NCBI RefSeq assembly: GCF_013466785.1
Contig: NZ_CP059163.1
Location: forward strand, 1,116,001 to 1,180,000
Source: Nocardioides marinisabuli
GTDB lineage: Bacteria; Actinomycetota; Actinomycetes; Propionibacteriales; Nocardioidaceae
Direction: 5' to 3'
Length of the DNA stretch: 64,000 nucleotides
Part shown: piece after piece, positions 1-10,374 of the stretch
Position numbering within the stretch: the stretch's first letter is position 1
How the letters are laid out: each line of letters begins with the position of its first letter
Program-made: the position numbers and the translations under genes
Notes under the pieces: generated by a model
Seen by the model: the letters and a program-made list of their open reading frames with translations, nothing else
Told to the model about the DNA's origin: nothing
Databases searched by the model: none

Positions 1-734
1 ACCAGCGCGAGGCCGACCGCGACCGCGGCCACCCCGGCGCGGGCGGGTCCGGGCAGGGCACCGGTCAGGTTGAGCGCCACCACCGCCGCCGCGACCGCGA
101 CCGCCAGCCCGAGGCGTCGTACGCCGCCGCCGCGGCGCGCGGGCGCGGCCTCGGGCGGCTCGACGGCCCGCAGCGTCGGCACCAGCAGCGCCAGCGCGGC
201 CACGGCGATCACCACGACGCCCAGGAAGACCCAGCGCCAGCCGAGGGTGTCGGCCACGACGCCGGCCAGGAACGGGCCGACCAGCCCGGGCAGCACCCAG
301 GCGGCGGCGAAGAGCCCCAGGATGCGGGGCCGGTCGACGGGGTCGAAGACCTGCGCGACCAGCACGTAGAGCGCCACCACCATGCCGCCGAGGCCCAGGC
401 CCTGCAGGAACCGGCCCACGACCAGCAGCAGCATCGTCGGGGCCAGGCCCGCGGCCAGCAGGCCGAGCCCGAAGAGCGCGACCGAGACCAGCAGCGGGCG
501 CACCGCCCCGCGGCGGTCGGACCACTGGCCCACCGCGACCATGCCCACGACGCTGGCGGCCAGGGTCGCCGAGAACGCGACCGAGAACCAGGCCCGCCCG
601 TCGAGGTCGCGGGTGACGCTCGGCATCACCGTCGCGACCGCCAGCGCCTCGAAGGCGGCGAGGAAGACCAGGGCGACCGAGCCGGCGGTGGCACCCCGGT
701 AGCGCGGGCCCAGTAGCGGGGTCAGGGTCGTCAG
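1..734 (-). CDS. MFS transporter, C-terminus beyond window edge
   Basis: The minus strand is open from about 734 to the window edge and encodes hydrophobic helices typical of a major facilitator superfamily exporter. The loop between helices 2 and 3 carries the family signature GQWSDRRGAVRP, and GRFLQGLGLGGM follows in the next helix. About 244 residues are visible, roughly half of the usual length. No ATG, GTG or TTG precedes the first helix in frame. The best start is CTG at 734-732, whose last two bases begin the TGA stop of the upstream gene (731-733), so translational coupling is likely. Substrate cannot be told. Confident of the family, unsure of the start. Confidence 0.8.
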   Translation of the reverse strand, partial: MTTLTPLLGPRYRGATAGSVALVFLAAFEALAVATVMPSVTRDLDGRAWFSVAFSATLAASVVGMVAVGQWSDRRGAVRPLLVSVALFGLGLLAAGLAPTMLLLVVGRFLQGLGLGGMVVALYVLVAQVFDPVDRPRILGLFAAAWVLPGLVGPFLAGVVADTLGWRWVFLGVVVIAVAALALLVPTLRAVEPPEAAPARRGGGVRRLGLAVAVAAAVVALNLTGALPGPARAGVAAVAVGLAL

Positions 735-1156
735 GGCCAGATCCGCCGCTCGCCCTCCGCGGCCCGCACCTCGCCGAGCTGGTGGCGGCGCTTCTGGGCC
801 TTGTAGGGCACGGCGAGCACCAGCGCCGGCGTCTTCGGGCTGCGGTGCTCGAGCAGCACCTGCACCGCGCGGGCGCCGCCGACGATGGCGTCGAAGACGA
901 CCGCGACGCAGCGCACCTGGTCACGCTCGGCGCGAAGCTTCTCGAAGAGCTCCTCGAGCAGCTGGTCGGGGCGCACGTCCTCGACGATCTCGACCAGGCG
1001 GGCGCTCTCGGTGCCGTCGTCCTCGACGACCTGCACGAAGGGGACCAGCACGTCGTCGGCGTCGAGGCGGTCCTTCGCGGACCGCAGGGCGGTGTCGAGC
1101 AGCCCGTCCATCTCGCCGAGCACGGTCTTGCTCACGTCGTCACGCCACGAGGTCAT
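731..1156 (-). CDS. Conserved hypothetical protein, 141 aa
   Basis: Starts with ATG (MTSWRDDVSKTVLGEM) and ends with TGA overlapping the presumed start of the downstream MFS gene. The protein is soluble and acidic in its first half and basic at the C-terminus. It has no signal peptide or membrane segment, and reads like a small alpha/beta protein (VRCVAVVFDAIVGGARAVQVLLEHR). I do not recognise a named domain. The overlap with the transporter suggests co-translation, but nothing ties it to transport. GC-rich third positions agree with a real gene. Confidence 0.7.
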   Translation of the reverse strand: MTSWRDDVSKTVLGEMDGLLDTALRSAKDRLDADDVLVPFVQVVEDDGTESARLVEIVEDVRPDQLLEELFEKLRAERDQVRCVAVVFDAIVGGARAVQVLLEHRSPKTPALVLAVPYKAQKRRHQLGEVRAAEGERRIWP

Positions 1157-1181
1157 GGCCCCAGCCTCGCAGACCGCCCGC

Positions 1182-2348
1182 TCATCCCGGGAGTCCGAGC
1201 CGGGCCTCCGGCCGCAGCCAGTCCTCCAGCCCCTCCCCGTCCGCCGCGGCGGCCAGGCGCCGCCCGAGCCCGGGCGCCTGCTTGTAGAGGTTGTGGCCCA
1301 CCGGCAGCAGCACCCCGTCGGCCTCCCACACCGCCATCGCGTCGTCGCTCCACGGCAGCGTGGTCACCCAGCAGTGCCGCACGTCGACGGGGTCGGGGTC
1401 GAGGCCCGGCAGGGCCCGGGCGACGTAGTCGCGGGCCCGGGTCGCGAGCTCGTCGAGCCCGCCCGGCACCGGCATGCTGGCGTCGTCGCGGGCCGGGGTG
1501 GTCTGGCTCAGCCCCACGCCGTACGACGCGTTGCCGGGCGCCGCGGCGGCGTACACGCCGGTCTCGCCGAAGACGCCGCTGGAGTCCTGGAGCGTGGCCA
1601 GCGTGCCGGGCGCCTCGCCGCGCACCGCGAAGGTCAGCCGCACGTGCGCGGCCTGGGTCACCGGCAGCGAGAGGCCCAGGGTGCGGGCCAGGGCGGGGGT
1701 GCCGCGACCGGCGCAGACGACGACGCGGCGGTAGGTGTCGGTGCGGCCGCCGCTGCGGACCTCGACCCGCTGCCCGGCGGGCCCGCCGCCGAGGGGTCGC
1801 ACCGCGAGCACCTCGTCGCGCACCACCCGGTCGCCCAGGGCGGCGCTGAGCGCCGCGACCGTCGCGGTGGTGCGGATCGACCCGCCCTCCTCGTCGCACA
1901 TCGCCGGGCCGTCGAAGCCGGTCAGCAGCGGCACCCGGCGGGCCAGCTCGTCGGCGTCGAGGCGTCGGGCGGCGACGCCCGCGTCCTGCAGCAGCGGGAG
2001 GTGGTCGTCGACGGCCGGACCGATCGCCACCGCCCCGTCGGGCGAGACCATCTCGACGCCCAGCCGCTCGCCCCACTCGCGGTAGGCCGCGCGGCTGGCG
2101 CGCGCGGCCGCCACCAGCCGCGGGTCGTCGTGGGCGTGCCGGAAGATCCGCGACACCCCGCCGGACTGGCCGTTGCCGGGCTCGCCGTGCTCGTAGACCC
2201 GCACCTCGACGCCGCGCTCCAGCAGGGCGTAGGCGGTGCTGAGGCCGACGATGCCGGCGCCGACGACGGCCACCTCGGGGGCCCCGGCGGCGACCGGTGC
2301 GACCTGCTGGACGTGCTCGGCACCGGTGGGGGGCGCAGATGTCGACAT
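1182..2348 (-). CDS. FAD-dependent amine/amino-acid oxidase-like oxidoreductase (DAO family)
   Basis: 388 residues. An N-terminal Rossmann dinucleotide-binding motif VVGAGIVGLSTAYAL (about residues 26-40) is followed by ERGVEVRVYE, which ends at the acidic residue that binds FAD ribose. The size, the VSRIFRHAHDD segment and the C-terminal GHNLYKQAPGLGRRL resemble sarcosine oxidase/N-methyltryptophan oxidase proteins, which oxidise secondary amines to imine and H2O2. ATG at 2348 is preferred; a GTG nine bases upstream (2357) is also in frame. It is transcribed in the same direction as the 141-residue gene downstream (26 bases apart). The substrate is unknown. Confidence 0.83.
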   Translation of the reverse strand: MSTSAPPTGAEHVQQVAPVAAGAPEVAVVGAGIVGLSTAYALLERGVEVRVYEHGEPGNGQSGGVSRIFRHAHDDPRLVAAARASRAAYREWGERLGVEMVSPDGAVAIGPAVDDHLPLLQDAGVAARRLDADELARRVPLLTGFDGPAMCDEEGGSIRTTATVAALSAALGDRVVRDEVLAVRPLGGGPAGQRVEVRSGGRTDTYRRVVVCAGRGTPALARTLGLSLPVTQAAHVRLTFAVRGEAPGTLATLQDSSGVFGETGVYAAAAPGNASYGVGLSQTTPARDDASMPVPGGLDELATRARDYVARALPGLDPDPVDVRHCWVTTLPWSDDAMAVWEADGVLLPVGHNLYKQAPGLGRRLAAAADGEGLEDWLRPEARLGLPG

Positions 2349-2393
2349 GGGTCCCACCCAACCAGCCGCTCCCCCACCCGCCCGGGCGGTCGC

Positions 2394-3287
2394 TCAGGCG
2401 TCGGTGGGCCCGTCGGCAGGCTCGTCGGGCTCGTCGGGGTCGTCGGCCCGGCGCCGCTCGAGCAGCACCGTGTCGCGCCACCGCCCGTCGAGGCGCGCGA
2501 TGCGCGAGCGCACGGCGAGCACCTGGTAGCCGGCGCTGCGGTGCAGCGCGAGGCTGGCACGGTTCTCGGGGAAGACGACCGCCTGCAGCGTCCACAGCCC
2601 GCCCGCGTCGGCCTCGGTGACCTGGCGGTGCAGCAGCGCGCGGCCCACGCCGCGCCCGCCGGCGTCGGCGGCGACGTAGACGGTGGTCTCGCCGACGCCG
2701 GCGTAGCAGGCGCGCGCCGAGACCGGCGAGACCCCGGTCCAGCCGACCACCCGGCCCGGCTCCGCGTCGTCGTCCGGGTCGTCCCCGACCAGCTCCGCGA
2801 CCCAGCGGTGCCCCGGCAGCCAGCGCTCGCGCAGCGCGTCGAGCGCGGGCACCTCGGTCTCGAAGGTGGCCTGGCGCCCCGCGATGCCCTCGGCGTAGAT
2901 CTCCTGCACCCGTGGCAGGTCGTCCTCGGTCATCGCCCGGGTGCGCACGTCACCGGGCAGGTCCTCGGGGCAGCACGGCCGCGCGGCCAGGGTGCCCATC
3001 ACCACGTCGGCGGCGTGCGGGAGCCCGGTGCAGCAGGCCGCGTTGACCGAGACCAGGCTGGCGGTGCCGACCTTGTCGACCACGACGAAGCCGAGCTCGG
3101 CCAGCCGGCGCACGTGGTGGGAGCAGGTGGCCTGGCTGATGCCCAGGGCAACGGCCAGGTCGCCGACCCGCAGCGCGCCGGCGGGGGCCGAGGCGACCGC
3201 GTGCAGCAGCCGCACCCGGGTCGGGTCGGCCAGCGTCGCGAACCACTCGGCGTACGTCGTCGCGGTGGTCGCGTCGAGGAGCGTCAT
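2394..3287 (-). CDS. ArsR-family HTH repressor fused to GNAT acetyltransferase (ArsR-ArsN1-like)
   Basis: 297 residues in two parts. Residues 10-90 form an ArsR winged helix (recognition helix around SQATCSHHVRRLAELG, 51-66). Residues 114-283 form a GNAT acetyltransferase of the phosphinothricin/arsinothricin acetyltransferase type (TRAMTEDDLPRVQEIYAEGI; acetyl-CoA loop GGRGVGRALLHR). Two vicinal cysteine pairs, C85-C86 and C105-C106, lie just after the winged helix and could bind As(III); the classical ELCVCDL motif is absent. ArsN1 enzymes N-acetylate arsinothricin or phosphinothricin. It is divergent from a flavoprotein gene across a 104-base region containing two perfect palindromes, so self-regulation together with that gene is likely. 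Starts at ATG 3287. Confidence 0.88.
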   Translation of the reverse strand: MTLLDATTATTYAEWFATLADPTRVRLLHAVASAPAGALRVGDLAVALGISQATCSHHVRRLAELGFVVVDKVGTASLVSVNAACCTGLPHAADVVMGTLAARPCCPEDLPGDVRTRAMTEDDLPRVQEIYAEGIAGRQATFETEVPALDALRERWLPGHRWVAELVGDDPDDDAEPGRVVGWTGVSPVSARACYAGVGETTVYVAADAGGRGVGRALLHRQVTEADAGGLWTLQAVVFPENRASLALHRSAGYQVLAVRSRIARLDGRWRDTVLLERRRADDPDEPDEPADGPTDA

Positions 3288-3306
3288 GCGCCCAGGCTAG
3301 CCGTCG

Positions 3307-3349
3307 ATCGATCCGGATCGATGGTTGAACATATCGACATCTGTCGATA
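3307..3349. promoter_or_regulatory. ArsR-type operators, two palindromes
   Basis: In the divergent gap between arsR-arsN and the flavoprotein gene there are two perfect palindromes: ATCGATCCGGATCGAT at 3307-3322, and TATCGACA-TC-TGTCGATA at 3332-3349. Both contain the TCGAT core. The second has the 18-base spacing expected for an ArsR dimer. They are placed to block transcription in both directions. Confidence 0.75.
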
Positions 3350-3391
3350 CAGTCTCCATCGACCGTCATCGATCCTTCCTGAGGAGCACCC

Positions 3392-4676
3392 ATGCCCGCC
3401 CCGCACCTGCAGCCCACCCCCGCCGAGCCCCTGGTGGTCGTCGGCGCCGGCCCGGTCGGTCTGGCCGCCGCCGCCCACGCCCACGAGCGCGGCCTCCCCG
3501 TCGTGGTGCTCGAGGCCGGGGCGGCGGCGGGCGCGGCGGTGGCCGGGTGGGGCCACGTGCGGCTGTTCTCGCCGTGGTCGGAGCTGGTCGACGACGCCGC
3601 GGCACGGCTGCTCGCGCCGACCGGATGGACCCGGCCGGCCGACCCCGCACCGCCGACCGGCGCCGAGTGGGTCGAGGGCTACCTGCGTCCGCTCGCGGCG
3701 GCCCTGGTCGCCGCCGGCGTCGAGGTCCGCACCGGCCACCGTGTCACCGGGGTGGCGCGCCGGGGCCGCGACCTGCTCGTCGCCGGTGAGCGCGACCGGG
3801 TGCCGTTCGCGGTGCACGTGGAGTCCCCCGGCGGGCACGAGGTGCTCACGGCGGCCGCCGTCGTCGACGCCTCCGGCACCTGGGGGCGGCCCGGCCCGCT
3901 GGGCACCGACGGCTACCCCGCGCCCGGCGAGCGCGAGCACGCCGAGCACGTGACGTACGCCGTCCCCGACGTCGACGACCCGCGGTGCGCGCCCGGCTCG
4001 CCGGTCGCCACGTGGTGGTCGCCGGCGCCGGCGCCTCGGCCCAGAACGCGCTGGTGGCGCTGGGCCGCCTGGCCGAGCAGGAGCCGGCCACCCGGATCAC
4101 CTGGCTGCTGCGCCGCGGCGACGTGGGCCACGCCTTCGGCGGCGGCGACGCCGACGAGCTCGAGGCCCGGGCGCGCTGGGCGACCACGCCCGCGCGGTCG
4201 CGGAGTCCGGGCGGGTGGAGACCGTGACCGGGTTCCGCACCAGCGCGGTGCGGCGCGACGAGCGCACCGGGCGCCTCGTGCTGAGCTCGCTCGACGGCCG
4301 CGAGGTCGGCGACGTCGACGAGGTGGTGGCGGTGACCGGCTTCCGGCCCGACCACTCCTGGCTCAGCGAGGTGCACCTCGACCTCGACCCCGAGCTGGGC
4401 GCGCCACGGCTGCTGGCCCCCGAGATCCACCCCGAGCACCACTCCTGCGGCTCGGTCTCGCCCCACGGCGCCTCGGTGCTGCGCCAGCCCGAGCAGGGCC
4501 TCTACATCGTCGGGATGAAGTCCTTCGGGCGTGCCCCGTCGTTCCTGACCATGACCGGCTGCGAGCAGGTCCGCTCGGTGGTCGCCGAGATCGCCGGCGA
4601 CCAGGAGGCCGCCGACCGGGTCGAGCTGGTGCTGCCCGAGACCGGTGTGTGCGGCGCGGCGCCGACGTACGCGTAG
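3392..4676 (+). pseudogene. NAD(P)/FAD flavoprotein oxidoreductase, frame interrupted twice
   Basis: Three consecutive reading frames together give one flavoprotein. Frame one covers 3392 to about 3998 (MPAPHLQPTPAEPLVVVGAG, Rossmann motif VVGAGPVGLAA). Frame two covers about 3998-4175 (GRHVVVAGAGASAQNALVAL, second nucleotide-binding motif). Frame three covers about 4175-4676 (VTGFRTSAV to ETGVCGAAPTYA). Each shift is minus one; adding one base at each junction gives 1287 bases, or 428 residues, normal for the family. A good ribosome site (TGAGGAG) precedes ATG 3392. Flavoproteins of this kind often sit next to arsR and may act in arsenic redox chemistry (family inference). Because both breaks can be repaired by a C in a GC(C)T context, sequence error is as likely as real decay. 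Confidence 0.75.
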
Positions 4677-4699
4677 TCGCGCCCGCCGCCAGGTAGGGC

Positions 4700-6271
4700 T
4701 CAGCCCCGGCCGGCCACCAGCGGCTCGAGGTTGAGGTGCGGGTTCATCCGCTCGATCGCCTCGAGGCGCCACCGGTCGGAGAAGAGCGCCAGCAGCGCCC
4801 CGTCGGTGCGCTCCATCACCTCGACCCCGCGCAGGGCGGCGACCTCGTCGCGCTGCTCGGGGTCGACGCGGCGCGCGATGGAGTAGTCGAGGCTCTCGAG
4901 GCGCACCGGGGCGCGGTACTCCGACTCCATGCGGGCGCTGACGACCTCGAACTGCATCGGGCCCACGGCGGCCAGCACGGGGGCGTGCTCGCCGCGGAAC
5001 TCCGAGCGCAGCACCTGGATCACGCCCTCCTGGTCGAGCTGCTCGATGCCCTTGCGGAACTGCTTCCAGCGGCCGGTGTCGGTGACGCTGACGGTGCTGA
5101 AGTACTCGGGGGCGAAGCTGGCGATCGGCGGGTAGCGCACCGGCGGCCCGGCGTGGATGGTGTCGCCGACCCGCAGCGCCGAGGCGTTGACCAGGCCGAT
5201 GATGTCGCCGGGGCGGGCCCGCTCGACCGAGGTCCGCTCACGGCCGAAGACGGCCTGGGCGTACTTGGTGGTGAAGGGGCGCCCGGTGGTGGCGTGGGTG
5301 ACGACCATGCCGCGCTCGAAGGTGCCCGAGCAGACGCGGGCGTAGGCGAGGCGGTCGCGGTGGGCGGTGTCCATGCCCGACTGCACCTTGAAGACGAAGG
5401 CGCTGAAGTCGTCGTCGGGCTGGCGCTCGGTCTCGTCGACCGCGACGGTGGGCCCCGGCGGCGGGGCGAGCTCGATCAGCACCTCGAGGATCTGGGCGAC
5501 GCCGAAGTTCGACAGCGCCGAGGCGAAGAGCACCGGCGTGGTGCGCCCGGCCAGGAAGCTCTCCTGGTCGTGGTCGGCGCCGTCGGCGCTGAGCAGCTCG
5601 TGGCCCTCCTGCGCCTCCTCCCAGCGCTCCGGCTCGGCGGCGGCCGCCGCGGCGGCGTCGAGGTGCTCCTCGGGCGCACGGGTGCTGCCGCCGGCGGTGC
5701 GGGTGTAGCGCACGAACCCGCCCGTACGCCGGTCCAGGACGCCGCGGAAGTCGCCGGCGACGCCGACCGGCCAGGTCAGCGGGGTCGGGCGCAGACCGAT
5801 CTGCTTCTCGATCGAGTCGAGCAGCTCGAGCGGGTCGAGGCCCGGGCGGTCCCACTTGTTGATGACCGTGATGACCGGGATGCCCCGGTGGGCGCACACC
5901 TGGAAGAGCTTGAGCGTCTGCGGCTCGAGGCCCTTGGCGGCGTCGACCAGCATCACCGCGGAGTCGACCGCCGAGAGCACCCGGTAGGTGTCCTCGGAGA
6001 AGTCGGCGTGGCCGGGGGTGTCGACCAGGTTGACCACGTGGTCGCCGTACGCGAACTGCAGCGCGGCGGAGGTGATCGAGATGCCGCGGGCCTTCTCCAT
6101 CTCCATCCAGTCGGACACGGTGCCCTTGCGCCCGCCCTTGCCGTGCACCGCTCCGGCCTCGGAGATGACGGCGGCGTGCAGGGCCAGCGCCTCGGTCAGC
6201 GTCGACTTGCCGGCGTCGGGGTGACTGATGACGGCGAAGGTGCGGCGCGGTCGGAGGTCTGCTTCATCCAC
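4700..6271 (-). CDS. prfC: Peptide chain release factor 3
   Basis: 523 residues, the usual length for RF3, the translational GTPase that removes RF1/RF2 from the ribosome after peptide release. The G1 loop HPDAGKST (residues about 17-24), the switch region GISITSAALQF, the G3 motif DTPGHADF, and NKWDRPGLDPLELLDSIE (G4 NKWD) are all present. Domains II and III follow (MDTAHRDRLAYARVCSGTFERGM). It starts at ATG 6271, with a TAGAGT -10-like element about 13 bases upstream and little leader. It is divergent from rnj. Single-copy housekeeping gene, normal in all respects. Confidence 0.96.
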   Translation of the reverse strand: MDEADLRPRRTFAVISHPDAGKSTLTEALALHAAVISEAGAVHGKGGRKGTVSDWMEMEKARGISITSAALQFAYGDHVVNLVDTPGHADFSEDTYRVLSAVDSAVMLVDAAKGLEPQTLKLFQVCAHRGIPVITVINKWDRPGLDPLELLDSIEKQIGLRPTPLTWPVGVAGDFRGVLDRRTGGFVRYTRTAGGSTRAPEEHLDAAAAAAAEPERWEEAQEGHELLSADGADHDQESFLAGRTTPVLFASALSNFGVAQILEVLIELAPPPGPTVAVDETERQPDDDFSAFVFKVQSGMDTAHRDRLAYARVCSGTFERGMVVTHATTGRPFTTKYAQAVFGRERTSVERARPGDIIGLVNASALRVGDTIHAGPPVRYPPIASFAPEYFSTVSVTDTGRWKQFRKGIEQLDQEGVIQVLRSEFRGEHAPVLAAVGPMQFEVVSARMESEYRAPVRLESLDYSIARRVDPEQRDEVAALRGVEVMERTDGALLALFSDRWRLEAIERMNPHLNLEPLVAGRG

Positions 6272-6314
6272 CCGTCGACTCTACGTGGCGGCCCGCGACC
6301 ACTACCCTGACGGG

Positions 6315-6335
6315 GCGGACGGGTCGACCGTCCGC
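6315..6335 (+). promoter_or_regulatory. Stem-loop in rnj 5' leader
   Basis: GCGGACGG-GTCGA-CCGTCCGC forms a perfect eight-base stem with a five-base loop, 28 bases before the rnj start. A plausible -10 element (TACCCT, 6303-6308) lies just upstream, so the hairpin would be in the leader RNA. A role in feedback control of RNase J is inference. Confidence 0.5.
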
Positions 6336-6362
6336 ATTTCCCGACGTACGTGAGGACACCGA

Positions 6363-8048
<1,686 letters not shown>

Positions 8049-8071
8049 GCCCGGTGGCCCGCCGGTGGCGC

Positions 8072-8557
8072 TCAGCCGCCGGCGGCCGCCCGCTCGAGCT
8101 CGGCGACGTCGAGCCTGCCCATCGTGAGCATGGCCTCCATCGTGCGCCGGGCCCGGTCGGGGTCGGGGTCGTCGAGCAGCTCGTTGAGCCGCGTCGGGAC
8201 GACCTGCCACGAGAGGCCGAAGCGGTCCTTGATCCAGCCGCACGGTCCGGGCTCACCGCCGTCGGCGCCCAGCGCCTCCCACAGCCGGTCGACATCGGCC
8301 TGGTCCTCGCACTCGTAGACCAGCGAGACGGCCTCGCTGAAGCTGAACTCGGGGCCGCCGTTGAGCGCCTGGACCCGCTGCCCGGCGATCGTGAGGTCGA
8401 CCACCAGCACCTGGCCGGCCGGGCCGGCAGGGGTGTCGGCGGGCGAGCGCCACACCTTGTCGACACGGCTGTCGGGGAAGATCCCCACGTAGTGCTCGGC
8501 CGCCTGCTCGGCCACGCCGTCGAACCACAGGCACGGGTACATCCTCGTGTTGGTCAT
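8072..8557 (-). CDS. VOC/PhnB-like family protein
   Basis: 161 residues. It has the PhnB-type (3-demethylubiquinone methyltransferase-like) vicinal oxygen chelate pattern: MYPCLWFDGVAEQAAEHYVGIFPDS, AGQRVQALNGGPEFSFSEAVSLVYECEDQADVDRLWEALGADGGEPGPCGWIKDRFGLSWQVVP, cited in pieces only as key landmarks are MYPCLWFDG, ALNGGPEF and GWIKDRFGLSWQ. These proteins are mostly uncharacterised and some bind metal. It converges on rnj with a 23-base gap containing GC-rich inverted sequence. ATG start at 8557. Function unknown beyond the fold. Confidence 0.85.
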   Translation of the reverse strand: MTNTRMYPCLWFDGVAEQAAEHYVGIFPDSRVDKVWRSPADTPAGPAGQVLVVDLTIAGQRVQALNGGPEFSFSEAVSLVYECEDQADVDRLWEALGADGGEPGPCGWIKDRFGLSWQVVPTRLNELLDDPDPDRARRTMEAMLTMGRLDVAELERAAAGG

Positions 8558-8778
8558 GTGGAGATGGACCGGCGCGACGCGGGCGAATCATCGCCCGCGC
8601 CGCCGGGGCGGTGCGCCAGCAACCAGGTGTCGGCGACGGAAGGTTGCTGGGTCACCGCCGACCCCGGCGCGCGCACGCCACTGCGACCAGGGAGGCGCGG
8701 CACCTCCATCGCTGTCGTCAGGGCATCGCAGTCGATCCGGCGCCTCGTCGCGAGAGCTCCCGACGCCCGGTCACACGC
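8558..8778. other. Intergenic stretch without recognisable features
   Basis: 221 bases between the VOC protein start and the stop of the small membrane protein, both genes on the minus strand. I see no tRNA, hairpin terminator, clear promoter or credible short reading frame here. Confidence 0.4.
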
Positions 8779-9180
8779 TCATCCGCGTAGCTCGGACTGC
8801 AGACTGAGCGCGAATTCGGGCCATCGCCGGCGTGGACTGGGGCGATCGAACTCCTTCCATGCCCACACAGTGGTTCCTCCACTGAGGAGGAGCGAGAGCA
8901 CCATCGGGACCAGCAGCGCCCGGATCTCCAGCGCCATGGCCAGCGCGATGGAACCGAGGGCGCAGGCCATGCACACCATCGTGAACGTCGCGGGGAGAGA
9001 CGTGAATCCCAGCCTCGCTCGCCACAGCGCCTCTCGACGGCTCCTGAAGTCGTCGACGCCCGCCTTCCCGAACCCGCGGAGGAACCACTGGTGCTGCCAC
9101 CACGACAGACCCGCGGCACCGAAGCAGGCGATGGAACCGATGACCGAGAAGAAGAACTCCGAGGGATAGGACTCGACCAT
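8779..9180 (-). CDS. Small predicted membrane protein
   Basis: About 133 residues. One helix lies near the N-terminus (FFFSVIGSIACFGAAGLSWW), and two more in the middle (TMVCMACALGSIALAMAL, LLVPMVLSLLLSGGTTVW), separated by a basic loop (RSRREALWRARLG). ATG at 9180 or one of two GTG codons just upstream (9183, 9186) starts it only a few bases after the acyl-CoA dehydrogenase stop, so coupling is possible. Codon use is slightly less GC-biased than in neighbours. I do not recognise the family. It could be a recent acquisition at the end of the beta-oxidation operon. Confidence 0.6.
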   Translation of the reverse strand: MVESYPSEFFFSVIGSIACFGAAGLSWWQHQWFLRGFGKAGVDDFRSRREALWRARLGFTSLPATFTMVCMACALGSIALAMALEIRALLVPMVLSLLLSGGTTVWAWKEFDRPSPRRRWPEFALSLQSELRG

Positions 9181-9189
9181 CACCACCGG

Positions 9190-10374
9190 TCAGAGCTCGC
9201 TCTGGACCCCCGCCAGCAGCTGGCGCGCCATCACGATCCGCTGCACCTGGTTGGTGCCCTCGTAGATCTGGGTGATCTTGGCGTCGCGCATCATCCGCTC
9301 GACCGGGTAGTCGCGCGTGAAGCCGTAGCCGCCGAGCACCTGCACGGCGTTGACGGTGACTTCCATGGCCACGTCGGAGGCGAAGCACTTGGCCGCGGCA
9401 CCGAAGAAGGTCAGGTCGCTGTCGCCGCGCTCGGAGCGGCCGGCGGCGGCGTACGTCATCTGGCGCGCGGCCTCCACCTTCATGCCCATGTCGGCGAGCA
9501 TGAACTGCAGGCCCTGGAAGTCGGCGATGTTCTTGCCGAACTGCTGGCGCTCCTGGGCGTACTCCAGCGCGTAGTCGAGCGCGCCCTGCGCGACGCCGAC
9601 GGCCTGCGCGGCGATGGTGACGCGGGTGTGGTCGAGGGTCTTCATCGCGGTCTCGAAGCCGGTGCCCTCCTCGCCGATCATCCGGTCGGCGGGGATGCGC
9701 ACGTTGTCGAGGTAGACCTCGCGGGTCGGCGAGCCCTTGATCCCGAGCTTCTTCTCGGGGGCACCGAAGGAGACGCCCTCGTCGGACTTCTCGACCACGA
9801 AGGCCGAGATGCCCTTGGAGCGCTTCTCGGGGTCGGTGACGGCGATGACGGTGTAGTACTCCGACTCGCCGGCGTTGGTGATCCAGCGCTTGGTGCCGTT
9901 GAGCACCCAGTGGTCGCCGTCGCGCACCGCGCGGGTCTTCATCGACAGCGCGTCCGAGCCGGCCTCGGGCTCGGAGAGGCAGTAGGAGAACCCGCCCTCG
10001 CCGCGTGCGAGCGCGCCGAGGTACGTCGCCTTCAGCTCCTGCGAGCCCGCGATCTGCACCGGCAGCGAGCCGAGCTTGTTGACGGCCGGGATCAGCGAGG
10101 ACGACACGCAGGCGCGGGCGATCTCCTCGATGACCAGCACGGTGGCCAGCGCGTCGGCGCCGGCCCCACCGAACTCCTCCGGCACGTGCGGGGCGTGGAA
10201 GTCCGCGGCCTGCAGCGCGGCGGCCGCCTCGTGCGGGAAGCGGGCCTCCTCGTCGACGGCGGCGGCGTACGGCGCCACCTTGGCCTCGACCAGGTCGCGC
10301 ACGGCGCCACGGATCGCGCGGTGCTCCTCGGGCAGGGCGTAGAGGTCGGTCGTCTCGCTCACGGGGGCACTCAC
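9190..10374 (-). CDS. Acyl-CoA dehydrogenase
   Basis: 394 residues, full length. The flavin/substrate motif YCLSEPEAGSDA, WITNAG, and the C-terminal IYEGTNQVQRIVMARQLL with the catalytic glutamate (YEGTNQ) mark a short/medium-chain acyl-CoA dehydrogenase, which forms the trans-2-enoyl-CoA in fatty-acid beta-oxidation and passes electrons to ETF. The start is GTG at 10374, overlapping the TGA of the 3-hydroxyacyl-CoA dehydrogenase gene by three bases, so the two are co-translated. The pair acts on adjacent steps of the same pathway and is probably controlled by the divergent TetR gene. Confidence 0.95.
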   Translation of the reverse strand: MSAPVSETTDLYALPEEHRAIRGAVRDLVEAKVAPYAAAVDEEARFPHEAAAALQAADFHAPHVPEEFGGAGADALATVLVIEEIARACVSSSLIPAVNKLGSLPVQIAGSQELKATYLGALARGEGGFSYCLSEPEAGSDALSMKTRAVRDGDHWVLNGTKRWITNAGESEYYTVIAVTDPEKRSKGISAFVVEKSDEGVSFGAPEKKLGIKGSPTREVYLDNVRIPADRMIGEEGTGFETAMKTLDHTRVTIAAQAVGVAQGALDYALEYAQERQQFGKNIADFQGLQFMLADMGMKVEAARQMTYAAAGRSERGDSDLTFFGAAAKCFASDVAMEVTVNAVQVLGGYGFTRDYPVERMMRDAKITQIYEGTNQVQRIVMARQLLAGVQSEL

